Both the position numbers and the translations under genes were made by a program. Shown here in pieces: positions 1 through 8,271 of a stretch of DNA of 64,000 bases; the first letter of the stretch is position 1; every line of letters starts with the position of its first letter. The notes below the pieces were generated by a model. It was given only the letters and a program-made list of their open reading frames with translations. It was not told where the DNA came from and searched no databases. The DNA comes from Rathayibacter tritici (GTDB lineage Bacteria > Actinomycetota > Actinomycetes > Actinomycetales > Microbacteriaceae): the NCBI RefSeq assembly GCF_002932875.1, contig NZ_PSWS01000053.1, positions 122,594 to 186,593 of the forward strand, in the 5' to 3' direction.

Positions 1-179
1 TGGTCTTCGGGCCTGTCGTTGGCGAGGGTACGCAGGTGTGGGTCGGCTTCAGCACCGAGCACGGTTTCGGCCTGGCGGACGAGCCGGGCGCGATCCCGCG
101 CTTCGCGGCGGACGACTCGACCAGCGCCATTGCCGTGCGGCGACGGGGGCTGTTCGCCGGCCGCAGCGGAGCGGCGTAG
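1..179 (+). CDS. ABC transporter ATP-binding protein, C-terminal fragment (polyamine type)
   Basis: This is the last 58 codons of a protein that begins before the window. The frame reads through VWVGFSTEHGFGLADEP and ends at TAG 177-179. No ATPase motif lies inside the window. The fragment looks like the C-terminal regulatory (TOBE-like) part found at the end of PotA-type ATPases, but the main argument is context: two permease genes of the PotB/PotC type follow at once, the first starting 3 bases after this stop. The subunit would power import of spermidine, putrescine or a related amine. The family call is an inference from the neighbours. Confidence 0.6.
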   Translation, partial: VFGPVVGEGTQVWVGFSTEHGFGLADEPGAIPRFAADDSTSAIAVRRRGLFAGRSGAA

Positions 180-181
180 GC

Positions 182-1099
182 ATGGCCTTCGCCGCTTTCG
201 CGACCGGGTCGGCGACCCCGAAGGCCGCACCGGTCCGTCGGCGCTCGAGCGTCGCGCTGATCCTGCTGCTGCCGGGCATTGCCTACATGCTGCTGTTCTT
301 CCTCGCACCGCTCATCTCGCTCGTGCTCACCTCGTTCCAGGCCGAGGTGCCGGACGGCGACATCGGTGAGTACGCGCCGGGATTCGCCTGGCAGAACTAC
401 CTCGCGGTGATGGCGGACTACTGGCCGCACGTGCTCCGCTCCTTCGGCTACGCACTGATCGCGACGGTGCTGGCACTGGTGATCAGCTATCCGCTCGCCT
501 ACTTCATCGGCGTCACGGCGCGGCCGTGGCCGCTGGTGCAGAATCTCCTCCTGACGCTCGTGATCGCGCCGTTCTTCATCAGCTTCCTGCTGCGGACCCT
601 GGCGTGGAAGCAGATCCTGGCCGACGAGAGCCCGCTGGTGCAGGCGCTCAAGACCGTCGCGATCCTCCCGAGCGACGGCCACCTCACCGGCACGCCGATC
701 GCGGTGATCTTCGGGATCACCTACAACTTCATCCCGTTCATGACGCTGCCGCTGTACACGACGCTCGAGCGGCTCGACGTGCGGTTCCTCGAGGCCGGCT
801 CCGACCTCTACGCGCACCCCGCCTCGGTGTTCTGGACGGTGACCGTCCCGCTGTCGATGCCGGGCATCGTGTCGGGCACGCTGCTGACCTTCATCCCGGC
901 GGCGGGCGACTACATCAACGCGAGCCGCGACTTCCTCGGCTCATCGCAGACCTCGATGGTGGGCAACGCGATCGAGGCGAACTTTCTCACCCTCGAGAAC
1001 TACCCGGCGGCGGCCGCGCTCTCGATCGTGTTGATGGCCGTGATCCTGGTCATCGTCGGCTTCTACGTGAAGCGCAGTGGAACGGAGGACCTCCTGTGA
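182..1099 (+). CDS. ABC transporter permease, PotB type
   Basis: A 305-residue integral membrane permease. A basic N-terminus (APVRRRSS) is followed by a strong hydrophobic segment (VALILLLPGIAYMLLFFLAP) and about five more membrane segments. The cytoplasmic EAA loop that docks on the ATPase is visible near residue 205 (EAGSDLYAHPASVFW followed by PLSMPGI). Length and layout match PotB-like polyamine permeases. The ATG at 182 lies just after the ATPase stop, so translation is probably coupled. The downstream permease overlaps by 4 bases. Expected role: one half of the inner-membrane channel for polyamine or similar cation import. The substrate is inferred from family and from the two GabT-type aminotransferases nearby. 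Confidence 0.85.
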   Translation: MAFAAFATGSATPKAAPVRRRSSVALILLLPGIAYMLLFFLAPLISLVLTSFQAEVPDGDIGEYAPGFAWQNYLAVMADYWPHVLRSFGYALIATVLALVISYPLAYFIGVTARPWPLVQNLLLTLVIAPFFISFLLRTLAWKQILADESPLVQALKTVAILPSDGHLTGTPIAVIFGITYNFIPFMTLPLYTTLERLDVRFLEAGSDLYAHPASVFWTVTVPLSMPGIVSGTLLTFIPAAGDYINASRDFLGSSQTSMVGNAIEANFLTLENYPAAAALSIVLMAVILVIVGFYVKRSGTEDLL

Positions 1100-1971
1100 C
1101 CGCGACGGCCGATCGTCCGATCGCCAGCGCCCAGGAGGCGCTCGGTGCACCGGCTCCCAGTCCGATTCGTGGCCGGAGGCGCTTCGGGGGCCTCGGGCTC
1201 GGCGTCTACACAGCGCTCGCCCTGATCTTCCTGCTGATCCCGATCGGCTACACCTTCGTCTTCTCGTTCAACGACTCGGGCAAGAGCAATCTCGCCTGGC
1301 GCGGCTTCACCCTCGATAAGTGGGTATCGGCGTGGAGCAGCGAGGACGTGATGACCGCCTTCGGCAACAGCCTGCTCGTGGGCGTGATCGCGACTGTGCT
1401 GGCGACCGCGCTGGGCACAATGATCGCGATCGCCCTCGTGCGCTTCCGCTTCCGGTTCCGTTCGGCGATCAGCCTGCTGCTGTTTCTTCCGATGGCGACC
1501 CCGGAGGTCGTGCTCGGCGCCGGCCTGGCCGCGCAGTTCCTCAGCGTCGGCGCCGAGAAGGGGCTCGTCACGGTCGTTCTGGCGCACACGATGTTCTGTA
1601 TCAGCTTCGTGGTGGTCACGGTGAAGGCGCGGGTCGCGAGCCTTGACCCGACGCTGGAGGAGGCGGGACGCGACCTGTACGCGTCGCCCCACCAGGTCTT
1701 CTGGCGGATCACCTTCCCGCTGCTGCTGCCCGGGATCCTCGCCGCGGCACTGCTCTCGTTCGCCCTCAGCTTTGACGACTTCATCATCACGAACTTCAAC
1801 TCCGGATCGGTGACCACCTTCCCGAAGTACATCTATATCGCGGCGGCCCGCGGGATCCCGGCGGAGGCGAACGTCATCGCGTCGGCGGTGTTCGTGCTGG
1901 CGATCGTCGTCGTGGTGGTCACGCAGGTGTCCTCAGCGGCGCGGGCGAAACGCCTCGCGCGGGAGCAGTAG
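1096..1971 (+). CDS. ABC transporter permease, PotC type
   Basis: A 291-residue membrane permease that begins with a GTG in the GTGA overlap with the preceding permease stop (1096-1099), the classic sign of translational coupling. It has an N-terminal membrane segment (YTALALIFLLIPIGYTFVFSF), further hydrophobic segments and an EAA loop near residue 195 (EAGRDLYASPHQVFW then PLLLPGI). It is the PotC-like partner of the upstream PotB-like protein. Together with the ATPase they form a polyamine-type importer; the periplasmic binding protein is not in the window and may lie upstream. The gene ends 22 bases before the convergent asparaginase-family gene. Confidence 0.85.
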   Translation: MTATADRPIASAQEALGAPAPSPIRGRRRFGGLGLGVYTALALIFLLIPIGYTFVFSFNDSGKSNLAWRGFTLDKWVSAWSSEDVMTAFGNSLLVGVIATVLATALGTMIAIALVRFRFRFRSAISLLLFLPMATPEVVLGAGLAAQFLSVGAEKGLVTVVLAHTMFCISFVVVTVKARVASLDPTLEEAGRDLYASPHQVFWRITFPLLLPGILAAALLSFALSFDDFIITNFNSGSVTTFPKYIYIAAARGIPAEANVIASAVFVLAIVVVVVTQVSSAARAKRLAREQ

Positions 1972-1992
1972 CACGGGGAGGCGCGAGGGCGC

Positions 1993-2988
1993 TCAGACGT
2001 AGGAGGCGCGGATCGCTCCGACTGGGCGCCCGCCGCCGGAGACGACCGGGTTGAGCCGCACCAGCACCTCGTTCGCCGCGGTGCGGTCCACCGCCTCCGC
2101 CTCGACGAGGAGCTTCAGCGCGACCACGGTCGCCGCGCGCAGGCTCCCGTCGAGGATCTTCAGTGCGACGGTGGTGCCGTCCGGTGAGGCCATCACGAGC
2201 ACGCCCTCGGCACCGAGCTTGGCGACCAGACCCAGGCGCTCGATGACCACCGTGTTGTCGCGGCCCGGTCCATCGATCGCCCAGGCGTTCTCGAGGATCG
2301 CGGCGGTGAGCACGCCGGCTTGCCGGTAGAGGCCGAAGGGCGAGGCGGGGGAGGAGGAGACGATCCGCGAGATCCCCTTGGCCAGGGCGGTCAGGGGCAG
2401 GGCGTGCACCGGAGCACCGCAGCCGTCGATCCCGGTAGCGACGACGCGCTCGCCCGTCAGGCGCTCGATCGTGTCCACGATGTGCTGCTGCAGCGGATGG
2501 CTCCGCTCAAGGTAGTCCTCGGTGCTCCAGTCGTTCTGCACGCAGGCCAGCAGCATCGCCGCGTGCTTACCCGAGCAGTTCATGAAGAGCGCGTCCGGAG
2601 TCGCCCCCGCGCGCAGCAGCTGGGCACGGGTCGCGGAGTCGCCGGGCCAGTCGGCCGGGCACTGCAGCGCGGTGTGGTCCAGGCCGGCGCGGAAGAGCAG
2701 GTTCTGCACCAGGGCGACGTGCTGGGGAATGCCCGCGTGGCTCGCGGTGGCGATGACCGCCTCCGCGCCGGTCAGCTCGACTCCGGCGGTCATCACCGCG
2801 AGGGCCTGGAACGGCTTCAGGCAGGAGCGGGGGAAGACCGGGGCAGTCGGAGCGCCGAGGCTGCGGACGACGCGGCCCTCGGAGTCCAGGAGCACGGCGG
2901 AGCCGGCATGGCGGGACTCGACGAACCCGGAGCGCTCGACGACCGCCAGCTCGACGGACTCGGCGACAGTGAAGGTTCCTGCAGGCAT
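1993..2988 (-). CDS. Asparaginase II family protein
   Basis: A 331-residue protein of the thermolabile asparaginase (asparaginase_II) family found in actinobacteria and rhizobia. Recognisable stretches include SGFVESRHAGSAVLLD near the start, FPRSCLKPFQALAV, FMNCSGKHAAMLLACV and GIDGCGAPVHALPL. The family hydrolyses L-asparagine to aspartate and ammonia in the cytoplasm, although many members are annotated only by homology. The frame is open upstream, but the ATG at 2988 is preferred: a -10-like CAGGAT sits 6 bases upstream, the leaderless layout seen repeatedly here, and the family motif begins soon after. The longer start at 3045 would add 19 residues with no family character. Confidence 0.85.
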   Translation of the reverse strand: MPAGTFTVAESVELAVVERSGFVESRHAGSAVLLDSEGRVVRSLGAPTAPVFPRSCLKPFQALAVMTAGVELTGAEAVIATASHAGIPQHVALVQNLLFRAGLDHTALQCPADWPGDSATRAQLLRAGATPDALFMNCSGKHAAMLLACVQNDWSTEDYLERSHPLQQHIVDTIERLTGERVVATGIDGCGAPVHALPLTALAKGISRIVSSSPASPFGLYRQAGVLTAAILENAWAIDGPGRDNTVVIERLGLVAKLGAEGVLVMASPDGTTVALKILDGSLRAATVVALKLLVEAEAVDRTAANEVLVRLNPVVSGGGRPVGAIRASYV

Positions 2989-2994
2989 CCCCCC

Positions 2995-3000
2995 ATCCTG
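2995..3000 (-). promoter_or_regulatory. -10 element of the asparaginase-family gene (leaderless layout)
   Basis: CAGGAT on the minus strand lies 6 bases before the ATG at 2988, so transcription would begin at or next to the start codon. No clear -35 element was identified. Confidence 0.45.
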
Positions 3001-3036
3001 CCCGATGCGGCGACCGGTCCCGTGCCCGGAAACGCT

Positions 3037-3078
3037 GAGGGCCACCGGCGAGCGAAGTGTCGCTCCCCGGTGGCTCTC
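3037..3078 (-). terminator. Strong hairpin between gabT and the asparaginase gene
   Basis: A 12-bp stem (3037-3048 with 3067-3078, one G-U pair) continues, after a single mismatch, into a second 5-bp stem GAGCG/CGCTC (3050-3054 with 3061-3065) around a 6-base loop. It lies just downstream of the minus-strand gabT stop at 3091. There is no long T run, as is common for actinobacterial terminators. Confidence 0.6.
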
Positions 3079-3090
3079 GGTGGATCGCGT

Positions 3091-4452
3091 CTAGAGAGTG
3101 GCGAAGGCGTCGGCGATGACGGACATCGCGTCGTCGAGCAGCTCGTCGGTGAGGGCGAGGCTGGGCAGGAAGCGGACGACGTTGCCGTAGGTGCCGGCGC
3201 TCAGCACGAGGACTCCGTGCTGCGCGGCGTAGTCGATGATCGCCTGCACGGCCGCGGTGTTCGGCTCCTTGGTGGTGGCGGCGGTGCCGGGCTGGACGAG
3301 CTCGATCGCCATCATCGCGCCGATGCCGCGCACCTCGCCGATGATGTCGTAGCGCTCCTGCAGGCCGCGCAGCGCGGTGCCGAGGCGGGCGCCGATCCGG
3401 TCGGCCTCGGCGAGCAGGCCCTCGCGCTCAATGCGCTCGAAGACCGCGACCGCGGCCGCCGCAGCGACGGGGTTGCCGCCGAAGGTGCCGCCGAGCCCAC
3501 CGGCCTGCGCCGAGTCCATGATCTCGGCGCGGCCGGTCACACCGGCGAGCGGGAGGCCACCGGCGATGCCCTTGGCCGAGAGGACGAGGTCGGGGACGAG
3601 GCCCAGGTGCTCGCTGGCGAACCAGGCGCCGGTGCGGGCCATGCCCGACTGGATCTCGTCGGCGACGAAGACGATCCCGTTGGCCGTGCACCACTCCTGC
3701 AGCGCGGGCAGGAAGCCCTCGGCGGGGACCATGAAGCCGCCCTCGCCCTGGATCGGCTCGGCGACGAGACAGGCGAGGGCCGAGGCGCCGACCGTCTTGT
3801 CGAGGTAGGAGATGGCACGCTGAGCGGCCTCTGCTCCTGACAGGCCGTCGTGGTAGGGGTACGAGCTCGGCGCGCGGTGCACGTCGCTCGCGAACGGTCC
3901 GAAGCCCAGGCCGTACGGCAGGGCCTTGAAGTTCATCGCCATCGTGAGGTTGGTGCGGCCGTGGTAGGCGTGATCGAGCACCGCGACGCCGGGGCGCCCG
4001 GTGTGCTTGCGAGCGATTTTGACGGCGTTCTCGACCGCCTCCGCACCGGAGTTGACCAGGACGGTCTTTTTGGCGAAGTCACCGGGGGTGTGCTCGGCGA
4101 GCAGCTCCGCCACGCGGATGTACGGCTCGTAGGGAGTGACGGTGAAGAGCGTGTGCGTGAGGCGGGCGAGCTGCTGGGCGGCGGCTGCGACGACGGAGTC
4201 GTCGGTGTGCCCGATCGTCGTCACGCCGATGCCGGCGCCGAGGTCGATGAAGCTGTTGCCGTCGACGTCGACCAGGATCGCGCCGTGCGCGCGGTCGATG
4301 TAGACGGGGAGCGCGGTGCCGACTCCGGTGGGGACGACGGCGAGGCGGCGCTCGTGCAGGGCCCGGGATCGCGGCCCGGGGATCTCGGTCGCGACGCGCC
4401 GCTCCTGGGGGACTGCGGACGTGGGAACCTGGGGGGCGAGCGTGTCTGTCAT
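3091..4452 (-). CDS. gabT: 4-aminobutyrate aminotransferase (class III), GabT type
   Basis: A 453-residue PLP-dependent class III aminotransferase. Visible motifs: LVNSGAEAVENAVKIAR (cofactor phosphate region), DHAYHGRTNLTMAM, EPIQGEGGFMVP, VADEIQSGMARTG with the PLP-ring aspartate, and SAKGIAGGLPLAGV with the Schiff-base lysine, then GTFGGNPVAAAAA. It would transfer the amino group of GABA to 2-oxoglutarate, giving succinic semialdehyde and glutamate. A second paralogue lies at 5813-7147 and a polyamine-type transporter at 1-1971, which suggests polyamine or GABA breakdown. Upstream of the ATG at 4452 there is TAGACT and then GAGGACC as a possible ribosome site. The exact substrate cannot be fixed from sequence; other omega-amino acids are possible. 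Confidence 0.88.
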   Translation of the reverse strand: MTDTLAPQVPTSAVPQERRVATEIPGPRSRALHERRLAVVPTGVGTALPVYIDRAHGAILVDVDGNSFIDLGAGIGVTTIGHTDDSVVAAAAQQLARLTHTLFTVTPYEPYIRVAELLAEHTPGDFAKKTVLVNSGAEAVENAVKIARKHTGRPGVAVLDHAYHGRTNLTMAMNFKALPYGLGFGPFASDVHRAPSSYPYHDGLSGAEAAQRAISYLDKTVGASALACLVAEPIQGEGGFMVPAEGFLPALQEWCTANGIVFVADEIQSGMARTGAWFASEHLGLVPDLVLSAKGIAGGLPLAGVTGRAEIMDSAQAGGLGGTFGGNPVAAAAAVAVFERIEREGLLAEADRIGARLGTALRGLQERYDIIGEVRGIGAMMAIELVQPGTAATTKEPNTAAVQAIIDYAAQHGVLVLSAGTYGNVVRFLPSLALTDELLDDAMSVIADAFATL

Positions 4453-4542
4453 GGTCCTCGAAGTCTACCCGCGGTGCTCCGACACCCAGAGGTCCAGATG
4501 GGCGCGAGCGGCCTGATCCACCGCCAGTGAAGGGGAGCCCTG

Positions 4543-5010
4543 ATGACGTCCGAGCACAAGTACGCGGTGTCCGTCGTCTGGGAGGGCGATCGGGGAACCG
4601 GCACGAGCGGATACCGCGAGTACGGGCGCCAGCTCACCGTGACGGCACAGGGCCCAGCGCCCATCCTGGCCTCGGCCGACACGCCCTTCCGGGGGGAGGC
4701 CGACCGCTGGAACCCGGAGCAACTGCTGCTCGCCGCGCTCGCGCAGTGCCACCTCCTCTCCTACCTGCACGTGGCCGTGAAGAACGGAGTCGTCGTCACC
4801 GGCTACTCGGACGACGCGATCGGCGCGATGGTTCACGAGGGGGAGAGCGGCCACTTCACCTCGGTGACCCTCCGGCCGCGCGTGACGGTCGCCGAAGAGT
4901 CGATGGTCGAGCTTGCCCAGACGCTGCACGCCGAGGCGTCCCGGCTGTGCTTCATCGCGAACTCGGTGAACTTCCCCGTCGGGCACGAGCCGGAGGCATT
5001 CGCGCGCTGA
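4543..5010 (+). CDS. OsmC family peroxiredoxin-like protein
   Basis: A 155-residue OsmC/Ohr-fold protein. The two redox cysteines of the family are present: Cys69 in LAQCHLLSYLH and Cys136 in SRLCFIANSVNFPV. Family members reduce organic or fatty-acid hydroperoxides with thiols or lipoyl-protein partners in the cytoplasm. The N-terminal part (YAVSVVWEGDRGTGTSGYREY) and the RWNPEQLLLAALAQC helix are typical of the OsmC rather than the Ohr branch. A good ribosome site (GAAGGGGAG) precedes the ATG at 4543. The gene stands alone, divergent from gabT and convergent with the acyltransferase that ends at 5014. Confidence 0.88.
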   Translation: MTSEHKYAVSVVWEGDRGTGTSGYREYGRQLTVTAQGPAPILASADTPFRGEADRWNPEQLLLAALAQCHLLSYLHVAVKNGVVVTGYSDDAIGAMVHEGESGHFTSVTLRPRVTVAEESMVELAQTLHAEASRLCFIANSVNFPVGHEPEAFAR

Positions 5011-5013
5011 CGC

Positions 5014-5769
5014 TCAGCGGCGCTCGTGCGGGAGCGCACGGCGGATCCGCTCGACCGTGGTCGTCGGCGGTGACTCGTTGTATGCGCCGGCGAGCTCCTG
5101 CTCGGAGAGCGCGTGGATGGCGGCCATCACCTCGTCGGTTGCATGCCGGCGGGCCCGGCCGGAGTCAGCCGAGCCGTGCCGCGAGAGGTCCAGCGGTGCG
5201 CCGAAGCGGACCGTGATCCGGTGCAGGCGCGGGACCCGCGTGCCGACCGGTTGCAACTCCTGCGTGCCGATCAGGCCCACGGGGACAACCGGCGCACCCG
5301 TCGTGAGGGCGAGCCACGCCACTCCGGTGCGGCCCTTGTAGAGACGCCCGTCGCGGGAGCGGGTGCCCTCCGGGTAGACGGCGAACGCCTCATCCCGCTC
5401 CAGGATCGCCCGGCCGAGATCGAGCGCCTCCTGAGCTGCCTGGCCCGCGCCGCGCTCGACTGCGACGGCGCCGACGGTCGTGAAGAAGGCCCGCGAGAGG
5501 GCGCCGCGCACGCCGGTGCCCGTGAAGTAGTCCGCCTTCGCCAGGAACTGCACGGGCCTTGGCGCGAGCAGGGTCAGGACCGGGGAGTCGATGAAGGAGA
5601 GGTGGTTGCTGGCGAGGATCACGCGGCCCTCGGCCGGCACGTTGTCGCGGCCCTGCACGATCGGGCGGTAGACCAGCCGACCGATGCCGCCGAGGGACAG
5701 GCGCGCCACGCGCGCGGAGAGGCCGATCCCCGGGGGAGTCGGCCTCTCGTGGTCGTCGTCGATCCGCAT
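5014..5769 (-). CDS. 1-acyl-sn-glycerol-3-phosphate acyltransferase (PlsC family)
   Basis: A 251-residue membrane-associated acyltransferase. Block I with the catalytic HX4D is ASNHLSFIDSPVL. The glycerophosphate-binding block III is YPEGTRSRDGRLYKG, and block IV follows (GAPVVPVGLIGT). It would acylate lysophosphatidic acid to phosphatidic acid or a related lysolipid. The ATG at 5769 is used here. A GTG at 5802, ten bases after the stop of the upstream aminotransferase, would add 11 residues; neither has a convincing ribosome site, so the start is uncertain. It is probably co-transcribed with that aminotransferase, although no functional link is obvious. Confidence 0.85.
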   Translation of the reverse strand: MRIDDDHERPTPPGIGLSARVARLSLGGIGRLVYRPIVQGRDNVPAEGRVILASNHLSFIDSPVLTLLAPRPVQFLAKADYFTGTGVRGALSRAFFTTVGAVAVERGAGQAAQEALDLGRAILERDEAFAVYPEGTRSRDGRLYKGRTGVAWLALTTGAPVVPVGLIGTQELQPVGTRVPRLHRITVRFGAPLDLSRHGSADSGRARRHATDEVMAAIHALSEQELAGAYNESPPTTTVERIRRALPHERR

Positions 5770-5812
5770 TCCGACGAAGATACCGGCGCCTTCATGCCGC
5801 ACCGGCTATGGC

Positions 5813-7147
5813 TCAGCCGAACTGGGCGAGCGCCTCCTCGATCACGCTCGCCGCGTCGTCGATGAGCTCTTCGCTGATCACGACGCTCGGCATGATCCGC
5901 AGCACGCTGTCCCAGCTGCCCGCGTCGAGCACGATCACGCCGTTCGTAGTGGCGTGCTTCAGGATCGCGGTGAGCGCCTCCGGGTACTGCTTCTTCGTGC
6001 CCGGGTGCACGAGCTCGACGCCCCACATGGCGCCCTTGCCGCGCACCTCGCCGACGACGGCGAAGCGCTCGGCCCAGTCGCCGATCCGCGCCTGAAGCAG
6101 GCGCTCGACGCGCTGCGCCTCCTCGAGCAGGCCCTCGGACTCGATGGCCTCGAAGGTCGCGAGCGCGGCCGCGGTCGAGACCGGGTTGCCGCCGAAGGTG
6201 CCGCCGATACCGCCGGGCTGCACCGCGTCCATGATCTCGGCGCGGCCGGTGACGGCGGCGAGGGGGAAGCCACCCGCGATGCCCTTGGCGGTCGTGATCA
6301 GGTCGGGGACCACTCCGTGGTGCTCGATCGAGTACCACGTGCCGGTGCGGGCGATGCCGGCCTGGATCTCGTCGGCGACGAACACGATGCCGTTCTCGGT
6401 GCAGAACTCGGACAGTCGGCGGAAGTAGCCCGGCGCCGGGATGATGATGCCGCCGTCGCCCTGGATCGGCTCGACGAAGAGCGCGGCCAACTCCTGCGCG
6501 CCGATGTGCGTGGTGATGGAGTCGATCGTGCGCTCGGCCGCCTCCTCGCCCGTCATGCCCTCGGGGTCGCGGAACGGGTAGCTGATCGGGAGGCTGTAGA
6601 TCTCGCCAGGGAAGGGGCCCATGCCGGCGCGCTCCGGCCAGGGGCGGTAGGTCATCGCCATCGTGAGGTTGGTGCGGCCGTGGAAGGCGTGATCGAGCGT
6701 CGCGATTGCGCGCCGGCCGGTGAACTTGCGGGCGATCTTGACGGCGTTCTCGACCGCTTCTGCTCCGGAGTTGACCAGGATCGAGTGCTTCTCGAAGTCG
6801 CCGGGAGTGATCTGGGCGAGCTTCTCGGCGACGCGGACGTAGTTCTCGTACGGAGTGACGGTGAAGAGGGTGTGCGTCAGCTTCTCGGCCTGCGCGGCCG
6901 CGGCGGCGGCGACTGCGGGGTGCGCGTGACCGATGGTCGTGACTCCGATTCCGCAGCCGAGGTCGATCAGACGGTTGCCGTCGACGTCGACCAGGACGGC
7001 GCCCGAGGCGTGGTCCATATAGATGTTCGCGAGCGTCCCAGCCCCGCGGGAGACACTGGCGACGCGGCGCTCCTGCAGGGCGACGGAGCGCGGGCCGGGG
7101 AGCTCGGTGACGAGCTCTCGGGACTGGGGGACCGAGAATTCACGCAT
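5813..7147 (-). CDS. Class III aminotransferase, second GabT paralogue
   Basis: A 444-residue PLP aminotransferase clearly paralogous to the gabT product at 3091-4452. Shared motifs are LVNSGAEAVENAVKIARK, FHGRTNLTMAM, EPIQGDGGIIIP, VADEIQAGIARTG and TAKGIAGGFPLAAVTGRAE with the PLP lysine, then GTFGGNPVSTAAA. The two differ in the substrate region (SYPFRDPEGMTGEEA here, SYPYHDGLSGAEA there). That fits a duplication followed by divergence, for example GABA versus another omega-amino acid from polyamine breakdown. The start at 7147 has TACCAT 6 bases upstream, a leaderless layout. The acyltransferase gene follows closely. Confidence 0.85.
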   Translation of the reverse strand: MREFSVPQSRELVTELPGPRSVALQERRVASVSRGAGTLANIYMDHASGAVLVDVDGNRLIDLGCGIGVTTIGHAHPAVAAAAAAQAEKLTHTLFTVTPYENYVRVAEKLAQITPGDFEKHSILVNSGAEAVENAVKIARKFTGRRAIATLDHAFHGRTNLTMAMTYRPWPERAGMGPFPGEIYSLPISYPFRDPEGMTGEEAAERTIDSITTHIGAQELAALFVEPIQGDGGIIIPAPGYFRRLSEFCTENGIVFVADEIQAGIARTGTWYSIEHHGVVPDLITTAKGIAGGFPLAAVTGRAEIMDAVQPGGIGGTFGGNPVSTAAALATFEAIESEGLLEEAQRVERLLQARIGDWAERFAVVGEVRGKGAMWGVELVHPGTKKQYPEALTAILKHATTNGVIVLDAGSWDSVLRIMPSVVISEELIDDAASVIEEALAQFG

Positions 7148-7153
7148 GCCCCG

Positions 7154-7159
7154 ATGGTA
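7154..7159 (-). promoter_or_regulatory. -10 element of the second GabT-type gene (leaderless layout)
   Basis: TACCAT on the minus strand ends 6 bases before the ATG at 7147. No ribosome site lies between. Confidence 0.45.
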
Positions 7160-7268
7160 GGCCTCGGACCCCGGCGGGCCTGCACCCAGCGCGTTGCGAG
7201 GCGCGCCGTGCAGGATGGGTGCTGATCCCCGAACGTTGCCGGCCGCCGCCGGTCAGAAAGGTGCTCCT

Positions 7269-8234
7269 GTGCGCAGAACCCTCGCGATCCTCGCCGTCCT
7301 CGGCGCCTCTCTGAGCCTAGCGGCCTGCACCCCCGGAGCGCCGGACGCGGCGCCGACCGCCTCCGCGACTCCGCTGGGCTGCGCGAGCGAGGGGGAGGCG
7401 ACCGCGGCGGTACAGACCAGCGGCGACTTCGGCACCAAGCCGGTCACCGTGTTCCCGAGCCCGATCAGCGTGGACGCCACCGAGCGCTCCGTCGCGATCG
7501 AGGGCACCGGTGCCGAGGTCGCCGAGGGCGACACCGTTCTGGTCGATTACACCCTCTACAACGGCAGCAGTGGCGCCGAGTTCTCGGCCAGCAGCTACGC
7601 CTCGGGCGGCCGGGCCGCCTTCGAGGTCGACACCGACCAGTACCTCGCCGGGCTCGTGAAGGCCGTGAACTGCGCGAGCGTCGGCTCGCGCGTCATCGCC
7701 GTCGTGCCCCCGGCCGATGCGTTCGGCGACGCCGGGCAGAGCGAGTTCGGCATCGCGGCGACCGACTCGATCGTCATGGTTATCGACGTCGAGCAGATCG
7801 TGCCGAGCGCCGCTGACGGCGAGCCGCAGCCTCCGGTCGACGGGCTGCCGACGGTGGCGCTCGCCGAGGACGGGGCGCCGACCGTCACGATTCCCTCCAC
7901 CGACCCGCCCGCCGACCTGCAGCTCGCCGTGCTCAAGAAGGGGAGCGGAGCGACCGTGGCCGACGGCGACCAGCTGATCGTGCAGTACCAGGGTGTCGTC
8001 TGGGGCACCGGCACGGTGTTCGACCAGAGCTGGGGCAAGCCGACTCCTGCCGCTTTTGGCACGGGCGGCGTGATCGAGGGCTTCAAGGAGGCGGTGGTCG
8101 GCCAGACCGTCGGCTCGCAGGTCCTCGTCACCATCCCGCCGGCGAAGGGCTACGGCGACCAGGGCAACCAGAACGCGGGGATCAGCGGGACCGACACCCT
8201 CGTCTTCGTGGTGGACATCCTCGCCGTCAGCTGA
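7269..8234 (+). CDS. FKBP-type peptidyl-prolyl isomerase lipoprotein with two FKBP domains
   Basis: A 321-residue exported protein. The GTG at 7269 is chosen because AGAAAGG sits 7 bases upstream and the frame then opens with a lipoprotein signal, MRRTLAILAVLGASLSL then AAC, with the lipobox cysteine near residue 21. A low-complexity linker (PDAAPTASATP) follows. There are two FKBP-like domains: one around residues 75-180 (VEGDTVLVDYTLY then GLVKAVNCASVGSRVIAVVPP), which is degenerate, and a more canonical one around 220-321 (LIVQYQGVVWGTGTVFDQSW, IEGFKEAVVGQTVGSQVLVTIPP, GYGDQG). It would help fold exported proteins at the outer face of the membrane. The first domain may lack catalysis. This architecture is common in actinobacteria. 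Confidence 0.88.
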   Translation: MRRTLAILAVLGASLSLAACTPGAPDAAPTASATPLGCASEGEATAAVQTSGDFGTKPVTVFPSPISVDATERSVAIEGTGAEVAEGDTVLVDYTLYNGSSGAEFSASSYASGGRAAFEVDTDQYLAGLVKAVNCASVGSRVIAVVPPADAFGDAGQSEFGIAATDSIVMVIDVEQIVPSAADGEPQPPVDGLPTVALAEDGAPTVTIPSTDPPADLQLAVLKKGSGATVADGDQLIVQYQGVVWGTGTVFDQSWGKPTPAAFGTGGVIEGFKEAVVGQTVGSQVLVTIPPAKGYGDQGNQNAGISGTDTLVFVVDILAVS

Positions 8235-8259
8235 CCGGGAAGCGCCCTGCGCTCCGTGC

Positions 8260-8265
8260 CAGGAT
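8260..8265 (+). promoter_or_regulatory. -10 element of dxr (leaderless layout)
   Basis: CAGGAT ends 6 bases before the ATG at 8272. Transcription would begin at or beside the start codon. Confidence 0.45.
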
Positions 8266-8271
8266 GGGCGG

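Noticed and set aside
5684-7225. A 513-codon plus-strand frame opposite the second GabT-type gene
   Set aside because: Shadow frame; the minus-strand aminotransferase has complete PLP motifs.
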